A stretch of DNA of 64,000 nt from Eurosta solidaginis (Eukaryota; Arthropoda; Insecta; Diptera; Tephritidae): positions 190,897,477-190,961,476 of the forward strand of contig NC_090322.1 in NCBI RefSeq assembly GCF_040869045.1, given 5' to 3'. This document shows, piece after piece, positions 56,361 through 64,000 of this stretch (positions within the stretch are counted from its first letter, which is position 1; every line of letters starts with the position of its first letter). The notes under the pieces are model-generated. The model did no database searches and had not been told where the DNA came from. It saw nothing but the letters and a program-made list of their open reading frames with translations. The position numbers were made by a program, and so were the translations under genes.

Positions 56361-56689
56361 GATATCGAAAATTACGAAAAATGAAAAAAAATGCCATAAT
56401 TATATACCAAATACGAAAAAAGGGATGAAACATGGTAATTGTATTGGTCTATTGACGCAAAATATAACTTTAGAAAAAAACTTGGTAAAATGGGTGTGAT
56501 ACCTACCATATTAAGTAGAAGAAATGAAAAAGTTTTTCAGGGCGAATTCAAAAGCCCTTGGAATCTTGGAAGGAATACTGTTCGTGGTATGACATATATA
56601 AATAAATTAGCGGTACCCGACAGATGATGTTCTGGATCACCCTGATCCACATTTTGGTCGATATCTCGAAAACGCCTTCACATATACAA

Positions 56690-59500
56690 CTAAGGGCCAC
56701 TCCCTTTTAAAACCCTCATTAATACCTTTAATTTGATACCCATATCGTACAAACACATTCTAGAGTCACCCCTGTCCACGTTTATGGCGATATCTCCAAA
56801 ATGCGTCCACATATAGCACTAAGGGCCACTCCTTTTTAAAATACTCATTAACATCTTTCATTTGATACCCATATCGTACAAACAAATTCTAGAGTCACCC
56901 CTGGTCCACGTTTATGGCGATATCTCAAAAAGGCGTCCACATATAGAACTAAGGCCCACGCCCTTTTAAAATACTCATTAACACCTTTCATTTGATACCC
57001 ATATAGTACAAACAAATTCTAGAGTCACCCCTGGTCCACGTTTATGGCGATATATCAAAAAGGCGTCCACATATAGAACTAAGGCCCACTCCTTTTTAAA
57101 ATACTCATTAACACCTTTCATTTGATACCCATATAGTACAAACAAATTCTAGAGTCACCCCTGGTCCACGTTTATGGCGATATATCAAAAAGGCGTCCAC
57201 ATATAGAACTAAGGCCCACTCCTTTTTAAAATACTCATTAACACATTTCATTTGATACCCATATAGTACAAACAAATTCTAGAGTCACCCCTGGTCCACG
57301 TTTATGGCGATATATCAAAAAGGCGTCCACATATAGAACTAAGGCCAACGCCCTTTTAAAATACTCATTAACACCTTTCATTTGATACCCATATCGTACA
57401 AACAAATTCTAGAGTCACCCCTGGTCCACGTTTATGGCGATATCTCGAAAAGGCATCCACCTATAGAACTAAGGCCCACGCCCTATTAAAATACTCATTA
57501 ACACCTTTCATTTGATACCCATATAGTACAAACAAATTCTAGAGTCACCCCTGGTCCACGTTTATGGCGATATATCAAAAAGGCGTCCACATATAGAACT
57601 AAGGCCCACTCCTTTTTAAAATACTCATTAACACCTTTCATTTGATACCCATATAGTACAAACAAATTCTAGAGTCACCCCTGGTCCACGTTTATGGCGA
57701 TATCTCGAAAAGGCGTCCACATATAGAACTAAGGCCAACGCCCTTTTAAAATACTCATTAACACCTTTCATTTGATACCCATATCGTACAAACAAATTCT
57801 AGAGTCACCCCTGGTCCACGTTTATGGCGATATCTCGAAAAGGCATCCACCTATAGAACTAAGGCCCACTCCCTTTCAAAATACTCATTAACACCTTTCA
57901 TTTGATACCCATATAGTACAAATAAATTCTAGAGTCACCCTGGTCCACCTTTATGGCGATATTTCGAAAAGGCGTTCACCTATAGAACTAAGGAACTCGC
58001 CCTTTTAAAATACTCATTAACACCTTTCATTTGATACCCGTATAGTACAAACAAATTCTAGATTCACCCCTGGTCCACCTTTATGGCGATATTTCGAAAA
58101 GGCATCCACCTATAGAACTAAGGCCCACGCCCTTTTAAAATACTCATTAACACCTTTCATTTGATACCCATATAGTACAAACAAATTCTAGATTCACCCC
58201 TGGTCCACCTTTATGGCGATATTTCGAAAAGGCATCCACCTATTGAACTAAGGCCCACGCCCTTTTAAAATACTCATTAACACCTTTCATTTGATACCCA
58301 TATAGTACAAACAAATTCTAGATTCACCCCTGGTCCACGTTTATGGCGATATCTCGAAAAGGCATCCACCTATAGAACTAAGGCCCACTCCCTTTCAAAA
58401 TACTCATTAACACCTTTCATTTGATACCCATATAGTACAAATAAATTCTAGAGTCACCCTGGTCCACCTTTATGGCGATATTTCGAAAAGGCGTCCACCT
58501 ATAGAACTAAGGAGCTCGCCCTTTTAAAATACTCATTAACACCTTTCATTTGATACCCATATAGTACAAACAAATTCTAGATTCACCCCTGGTCCACCTT
58601 TATGGCGATATTTCGAAAAGGCATCCACCTATAGAACTAAGGCCCACGCCCTTTTAAAATACTCATTAACACCTTTCATTTGATACCCATATAGTACAAA
58701 CAAATTCTAGAGTCACCCCTGGTCCACGTTTATGGCGATATCTCGAAAAGGCATCCACCTATAGAACTAAGGCCCACTCCTTTTCAAAATACTCATTAAC
58801 ACCTTTCATTTGATACCCATATAGTACAAATAAATTCTAGAGTCACCCTGGTCCACCTTTATGGCGATATTTCGAAAAGGCGTCCACCTATAGAACTAAG
58901 GCCCACTCCTTTTCAAAATACTCATTAACACCTTTCATTTGATACCCATATAGTACAAATAAATTCTAGAGTCACCCTGGTCCACCTTTATGGCGATATT
59001 TCGAAAAGGCGTCCACCTATAGAACTAAGGAACTCGCCCTTTTAAAATACTCATTAACACCTTTCATTTGATACCCATATAGTACAAACAAATTCTAGAT
59101 TCACCCCTGGTCCACCTTTATGGCGATATTTCGAAAAGGCATCCACCTATAGAACTAAGGCCCACGCCCTTTTAAAATACTCATTAACACCTTTCATTTG
59201 ATACCCATATAGTACAAACAAATTCTAGAGTCACCCACCTAGGCCCACGCCCTTTTAAAATACTCATTAATACCTTTCATTTGATACCCATACCGTACAA
59301 AATAAATTCTAGAGTTACCCCTGGTCCACCTTTATGGCGATATCTCGAAAAGGCGTCCACCTATAGAACTTAGGCCCACTCCCTTTTAAAATACTCATTA
59401 ACACCTTTCATGTGATACTCATATCGTACAAACAAATTCTAGAGTCAGGCCTGGTCCACCTTTATGGCGATATCCCTAAATAGCGTCCATCTATAGAACT
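56690..59500 (+). repeat. central array, about 21 units, with trimeric and tetrameric blocks
   Basis: The anchor GGTCCACGTTTATGGCGA lies at 56903, 57033, 57163, 57293 and 57423, exactly 130 bases apart. The variant GGCCAACGCCC recurs at about 57343 and 57733, 390 bases apart (three units). GGAACTCGCCC/GGAGCTCGCCC recurs at about 57990, 58510 and 59030, about 520 bases apart (four units). One partial unit is truncated near 59235. Confidence 0.9.
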
Positions 59501-59907
59501 ATGGTCCACTCCCTCTTAAAATACTCTTTAATACCTTCCATTTGATACACATGTCAAACAAACACATTCCAGGGTTACCCTAGGTTCTTTTTACAACATG
59601 GTGATTTTCCCTTACTTTGTCTCCACAGCTCTCAACTGAGTATGTAATGTTCGGTTACACCCGAACTTAGCCTTCCTTACTTGTTAAGTATGTCGTTTTA
59701 TAGTGCCATCTGTTTTGAGCTAACAAGGTATAAGTTGCAGGTTTCTCAAAATTTGCATTGAAATTTAGCAATCTCTTTTTTTGAAGGGTGTTACAGAATT
59801 TCTTCTATACAAAAAATTTTTGGTTTTTATATGGAAAAAATCCTGAAATATCCTTACGAAAAAAATTGCAAAATATCAATGCGATATTTGAGAGACCTAC
59901 AACGTGT

Positions 59908-59977
59908 ACTTTTTATACTCAGCGTGCTTTGCATACAAAGTATATTAACTTTGTTTGGATAACGGTTGGTTGTACAG
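59908..59977 (+). mobile_element. 5' end of a HINE, CAGCGTGC subfamily, split by the palindromic element
   Basis: TTTTATACTCAGCGTGCTTT, GCATACAAAGTATATTAACT and GGATAACGGTTGGTTGTACAG are the 5' end of the HINE subfamily seen at 46.6 kb. The first part can pair as TATACT/AGTATA. The sequence is cut at TTGTACAG and resumes at 63678. Confidence 0.82.
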
Positions 59978-60723
59978 TAGGCCGGGTCGATTTGTCGGGA
60001 GGCAAAAAAATCGCCCATTGCTCTGTGAAAATCATATTCTAGGGATCAAAATAAGAAACTTTGTCGAAGGAACCATACCTGTAAAACGAATTCTGATGTC
60101 CCCCAATTTGGGTCGAACTTTTGGGTAGGGGCAAATTTTGAAAAATCCCACTTTGACCCATTTAGAGTGCTCCAATCGAGTCCAAATGTATGACCGACCA
60201 CCACTATCTTTGGAGGCCCGACCCACCGATGCCAGTGGCACACCCCCTGGAACCCCCCTGGGGGTTCACCATACAAACATTTCAAAAAATCGCCGGTTTT
60301 GCACTTTACATGAAAAAATCAGCTAAATGGCTATGTGGTAATAAGCCCAATTGACCTTATGGCCGTTGACCTTATGTCACCACACCATCACATTAATGCA
60401 TTGTCATCGAGCCTTGATAGGTGTGCAAAGTTGCAATCAAACTTATCGCCATTCAAAGTGGTGATAAGGCCAATTGACCTTATGGCCGTTGACCTTATGT
60501 CACCACACCATCACATTAATGCATTGTCATCGGTCCTTGATACGTATGCAAAGTTTCAAATTAATCAGTCTTCTAGAAACCGGTGAAAATTAAGCTCAAA
60601 GATTCCGTTACATACAGGCCAAGCTAATAAAAGCGTGCTAAAAATGAATTTAACTTAGTAATAGAAAAGAAATTAAAAAAAATTATTAGAAATTAGCGTT
60701 TTTACAACCCTCTTAAAACCAAG

Positions 60724-60813
60724 GCATCATTGTGATGCATTTGCATGTCGTAAACATAGTTGTGCGGGTTTTTTATTCAACCGTTTTAAAAAATGAAGGT
60801 GTCACTGTGACAC
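60724..60813 (+). repeat. two short perfect palindromes in the left arm
   Basis: GCATCATTGTGATGC (60724-60738) and GTGTCACTGTGACAC (60799-60813) have the same layout of two six-base arms around three bases. They lie in an imperfect 75-85-bp tandem duplication. The right arm has only one corresponding copy (near 61845-61860). They could be protein-binding sites; this is inference. Confidence 0.6.
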
Positions 60814-60918
60814 AATTGCAGATCGTAAAATTGCTTGTGTTGTGTTTTTTAAGCCACCACAAGACACAGCAGGTAGAATTGAAATTACCATTTCATTCTT
60901 ATTACCTCGTCTCGTAGA

Positions 60919-61058
60919 CCATATATAACGCAACAGTTTTTGAGAATGCACTAAGTCGTTGTGAAGAACTCAAAGTGTGAAGTGATAATTTCAGATAATA
61001 AAATATTACAAAAAAAAAATAATAAGTGAAGTGACCATTCCAAATCAAAAAGTTTACA
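60919..61058 (+). promoter_or_regulatory. candidate promoter and leader for the element's gene
   Basis: CCATATATAACGC puts a TATATAA box at 60922-60928, about 130 bases before the ATG at 61059. The same box occurs in the right arm at 61732-61738 on the minus strand, facing the other way. No initiator of the TCAGTT type is obvious, so the start site is not fixed. Confidence 0.4.
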
Positions 61059-61510
61059 ATGAATCCACCATCCTCTACACCGCAAGATGAAGCAACTACA
61101 TCAACAACTATCGAAAACCCAATGAGTCATATACCCAAGCATGATGTTACTGTTATTGGTATGTCTACTGATTTAACTGATCTTAATTTACCAACCCATC
61201 TGGATATCTTAAGATATTATTTTTACTTAAGCGAACGTGCTAAAACAGAACAAAAAAAGTTTTCCCATAAATCATTCACTATTCAAGTACAAGATAAGTT
61301 GATTGGAATTTGGGAAAAACTTGGTATGGAAATAATGCTGAAAAAAGTGTATTTAATAAATTGAATAAATTGCTTGACAAGTATCAAGAGCAAATCAAGA
61401 GAAGAAACGATAGATAAAATTGATGAGAAGTATCATACTAGGATGGTAAAAGAACCTCATCCTGTTATTTTCAGAGAACCCAATTCTGAATTGATTGGTT
61501 ACGTAAGACT
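61059..61510 (+). pseudogene. unknown gene fragment carried by the palindromic element
   Basis: The first frame (61059-61364) begins MNPPSSTPQDEATTSTTIEN, a Ser/Thr/Pro-rich start. It continues through LNLPTHLDILRYYFYLSERA and SFTIQVQDKLIGIWEKLGME. A one-base shift near 61328 restores a plausible continuation (NAEKSVFNKLNKLLDKYQEQ, then IKRR). After another shift near 61410, DEKYHTRMVKEPHPVIFREP is readable. Beyond about 61510 the sequence is the inverted copy of the start, so the gene is cut off. The charged helical pattern with IWEKLG and NKLNKLLDKY is not a domain I can name. No catalytic motif is visible. Confidence 0.55.
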
Positions 61511-61602
61511 GGAACATCATGCTTGGGTATATGATTCATTGGGTTTTCGATAGTTGTTGATGTAGTTGCTTCATCTTGCGGTGTAGAGGATGGTGGATTC
61601 AT
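61471..61602 (-). pseudogene. mirror copy of the gene start on the minus strand
   Basis: A minus-strand frame from ATG at 61602 to TGA at 61471 gives 43 codons. The first twenty residues are MNPPSSTPQDEATTSTTIEN, identical to the plus-strand gene start at 61059. After PKHDVP it diverges, where the inverted repeat ends. It exists because the arm includes the leader and start codon. Confidence 0.75.
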
Positions 61603-61856
61603 TGTAAACTTTTTGATTTGGAATGGTCACTTCACTTATTATTTTTTTTTGTAATATTTTGTTATCTGAAATTATCACTTCACACTTTGAGTTCTTCACA
61701 ACGACTTAATGCATTCACAAAAACTGTTGCGTTATATATGGTCTACGAGATGAGATAATAAGAATTAAATGGCAATTTCAATTCTACCTGCTGTGTCTTG
61801 TGGTGGCTTAAAAAACACAACACAAGCAATTTTACGATCTGCAATTGTGTCACAGT

Positions 61857-63109
61857 GATGCCTTGGTTTTAAAAGGGTTGTAAAAATGCTAATTTCTAAT
61901 AATTTTTTTTAATTTCTTTTCTATTACTAAGTTAAATTCATTTTTAGCACGCTTTTATTAGCTTGGCCTGTATGTAACGGAATCTTTGAGCTTAATTTTC
62001 ACCGGTTTCTAGAAGATTGATTAATTTGAAACTTTGATGCCTTGGTTTTAAAAGGGTTGTAAAAACGCTAATTTCTAATAATTTTTTTTAATTTCTTTTC
62101 TATTACTAAGTTAAATTCATTTTTAGCACGCTTTTATTAGCTTGGCCTGTATGTAACGGAATCTTTGAGCTTAATTTTCACCGGTTTCTAGAAGACTGAT
62201 TAATTTGAAACTTTGATGCCTTGGTTTTAAAAGGGTTGTAAAAACGCTAATTTCTAATAATTTTTTTTAATTTCTTTTCTATTACTAAGTTAAATTCATT
62301 TTTAGCACGCTTTTATTAGCTTGGCCTGTATGTAACGGAATCTTTGAGCTTAATTTTCACCGGTTTCTAGAAGATTGATTAATTTGAAACTTTGATGCCT
62401 TGGTTTTAAAAGGGTTGTAAAAACGCTAATTTCTAATAATTTTTTTTAATTTCTTTTCTATTACTAAGTTAAATTCATTTTTAGCACGCTTTTATTAGCT
62501 TGGCCTGTATGTAACGGAATCTTTGAGCTTAATTTTCACCGGTTTCTAGAAGACTGATTAATTTGAAACTTTGATGCCTTGGTTTTAAAAGGGTTGTAAA
62601 AACGCTAATTTCTAATAATTTTTTTTAATTTCTTTTCTATTACTAAGTTAAATTCATTTTTAGCACGCTTTTATTAGCTTGGCCTGTATGTAACGGAATC
62701 TTTGAGCTTAATTTTCACCGGTTTCTAGAAGATTGATTAATTTGAAACTTTGATGCCTTGGTTTTAAAAGGGTTGTAAAAACGCTAATTTCTAATAATTT
62801 TTTTTAATTTCTTTTCTATTACTAAGTTAAATTCATTTTTAGCACGCTTTTATTAGCTTGGCCTGTATGTAACGGAATCTTTGAGCTTAATTTTCACCGG
62901 TTTCTAGAAGACTGATTAATTTGAAACTTTGATGCCTTGGTTTTAAAAGGGTTGTAAAAACGCTAATTTCTAATAATTTTTTTTAATTTCTTTTCTATTA
63001 CTAAGTTAAATTCATTTTTAGCACGCTTTTATTAGCTTGGCCTGTATGTAACGGAATCTTTGAGCTTAATTTTCACCGGTTTCTAGAAGACTGATTAATT
63101 TGAAACTTT
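61857..63109. repeat. seven tandem 179-bp units in the right arm only
   Basis: GATGCCTTGGTTTTAAAAGG occurs at 61857, 62036, 62215, 62394, 62573, 62752 and 62931, exactly 179 bases apart each time. Units 1 to 6 alternate between AGAAGATTGATTAA and AGAAGACTGATTAA near their ends, giving a 358-bp dimer. The last unit joins the arm sequence GCATACGTATCAAAG. The left arm holds only one equivalent unit (about 60551-60729, minus orientation). Confidence 0.93.
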
Positions 63110-63677
63110 GCATACGTATCAAAGACCGATGACAATGCATTAATGTGATGGTGTGGTAACATAAGGTCAAAGGCCATAAGGTCAATTGGCCTTATCACCA
63201 CTTTGAATGGCGTTAAGTTTGATTGCAACTTTGCACACCTATCAAGGCTCGATGACAATGCATTAATGTGATGGTGTGGTGACATAAGGTCAACGGCCAT
63301 AAGGTCAATTGGCCTTATTACCACATAGCCATTTAGCTGATTTTTTCATGTAAAGTGCAAAACCGGCGATTTTTTGAAATGTTTGTATGGTGAACCCCCA
63401 GGGGGGTTCCAGGGGGTGTGCCACTGGCATCGGTGGGTCGGGCCTCCTAAGTTAGTGGGGATCGGTCATACATTTGGACTCGATTGGAGCATTTTAAATG
63501 GGTCAAAGTGGGATTTTTTAAAATTTGCCCCTACCCAAAAGTTCGACCCGAATTGGGGGACATCAGAATTCGTTTTAGAGGTATGGTTCCTTCGGCAAAG
63601 TTTCTTATTTTGATCCCTAGAATACGATTTTCACAGAGCAATGAGCGATTTTTAAATCGACCCGCGCTATTGTACAG

Positions 63678-63702
63678 GTATAAAGGAATCGAGATAGATA
63701 TA
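63678..63702 (+). mobile_element. continuation of the split HINE 5' region
   Basis: GTATAAAGGAATCGAGATAG followed by ATATA continues the HINE exactly where it was cut at 59977. It stops at about 63702, where CACCCCTATTGCGAGTGTCG begins. That sequence is not part of any other HINE copy. Confidence 0.75.
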
Positions 63703-64000
63703 CACCCCTATTGCGAGTGTCGATCAGCAGTAGAATAGAAATTTGTCGACCGAGTCGATTGTCTTTTATTTTCGTATTGTGTAACTCGATCGAAAAAAAT
63801 TTGTACCATTGTGAATAACTCGCTGCAAGAAGACGAGAAAGAAGAAAACTCGCTGAATTGCAATCAGCTGTTTACCATTTGTTTACATTTTTGCCGTGTT
63901 TGATAAAACCAAAATAACAAAACATTTTTAAAATAAATTTAAATTAGATATTTTATAAAAAATATTATAAATGGATTGTGTTGAGCTGTGGTTAAGTGAT
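63703..64000 (+). other. unassigned sequence with a possible gene start at the window edge
   Basis: The sequence begins CACCCCTATTGCGAGTGTCG and could be a transposon end or a deletion junction. It contains ATCAGCTG and TTTGTTTACA words. An ATG at 63972 opens a frame of about ten codons (MDCVELWLSD) running off the window. Nothing more can be said without the following sequence. Confidence 0.3.

Larger units (their letters stand above)
54858..59685 (+). mobile_element. DINE-1/HINE-like element, family 1, longest copy
   Basis: It starts 133 bases after the previous element and has the same orientation. The 5' end is TTTATACTCAGTTGAGCAGA. CCATGTCCGTCCGTCCGTCC lies near 54998. Part of the body is duplicated in tandem (55425-56360). 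The array spans 56690-59500. The 3' end carries CTCAACTGAGTATGTAAT, the stem-loop at 59649-59666 and TTCCTTACTTGTT. At about 4.8 kb it is the longest copy, mostly because of its array. Confidence 0.88.
59978..63669. mobile_element. 3.7-kb palindromic (foldback) transposon with 8-bp target duplication
   Basis: The ends are TAGGCCGGGTCGATTT (left) and TAGCGCGGGTCGATTT (right, minus strand). The 8-base direct repeat TTGTACAG flanks them at 59970-59977 and 63670-63677. The empty site GGTTAGTTGTACAGGTATAAAGG is present in the HINE at 54.9 kb. The left arm (59978 to about 61150) and the right arm (61511-63669) are reverse complements apart from extra tandem repeats in the right arm. About 360 bases of unique sequence separate them. 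An 8-base duplication fits hAT, P or similar superfamilies; I cannot choose. No transposase is recognised. Confidence 0.85.

Noticed and set aside
61857..63109. CRISPR-like array of evenly spaced repeats
   Set aside because: The 179-bp units are contiguous tandem copies without unique spacers, and the context is a eukaryotic transposon.

Overview
The window is eukaryotic nuclear DNA, most probably from a higher fly and best fitting a tephritid fruit fly. The evidence is the abundance of DINE-1-like elements, LOA-, Jockey- and RTE-type non-LTR retrotransposons, a tRNA-headed SINE, and Drosophila-style TATA+Inr promoters inside LTR-like repeats. The family-level assignment is inference from remembered family features; no database search was possible. 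No intact host protein-coding gene, tRNA or rRNA was recognised. Almost everything that can be named is mobile or tandem-repeat DNA, and nearly every coding remnant is broken.

The dominant component is a DINE-1/HINE-like (Helentron-associated) family. It has eight copies or fragments: 1-972, 11858-14798, about 21610-22892 plus 23541-23616, 35368-38054 (-), 46595-47540 (-), 50861-54724, 54858-59685, and 59908-59977 plus 63678-63702. Together they cover more than a quarter of the window. Full copies begin with a TATACTC...GAGTATA hairpin, carry the CCATGTCCGTCCG motif and several CACGCCCACTTTTTCGATA blocks, hold a central array of about 128-130 bp repeats, and end in a GTTCGG-loop-CCGAAC stem-loop followed by TTCCTTACTTGTT. 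A second family of the same architecture but different sequence lies at 4709-6756 (-) and 15964-16528 (-).

Layout. 1-8.6 kb: a truncated HINE, a 5'-truncated LOA-like retrotransposon with target-site duplication, A-rich DNA, and a second-family HINE split by a pogo/Tigger-like element. 8.6-16.5 kb: a decayed second LOA-like copy, a SINE, a full HINE with array, a short ORF with a hydrophobic segment, a foldback element and a HINE. 17.2-30.6 kb: a retrotransposon graveyard with five RTE-type copies, a Jockey-type copy interrupted by another retrotransposon, an inverted RNase H fragment and an LTR-like repeat. 31.9-45.8 kb: small inverted-repeat elements, a hexanucleotide array, SINE copies, a second LTR-like repeat, a minus-strand HINE, Helitrons and a 0.6-kb foldback. 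46.6-59.7 kb: degenerate repeats and two adjacent HINEs with long arrays. 59.9-63.7 kb: a 3.7-kb palindromic element with an 8-bp target duplication, inserted in a HINE.

The most unusual object is the 59978-63669 palindrome. It carries one truncated gene start, duplicated with its promoter region on both strands, and a 179-bp repeat amplified seven-fold in only one arm. Other notable signals are higher-order structure in the HINE arrays and a repeat unit shared by the HINEs and a structurally different Helitron.
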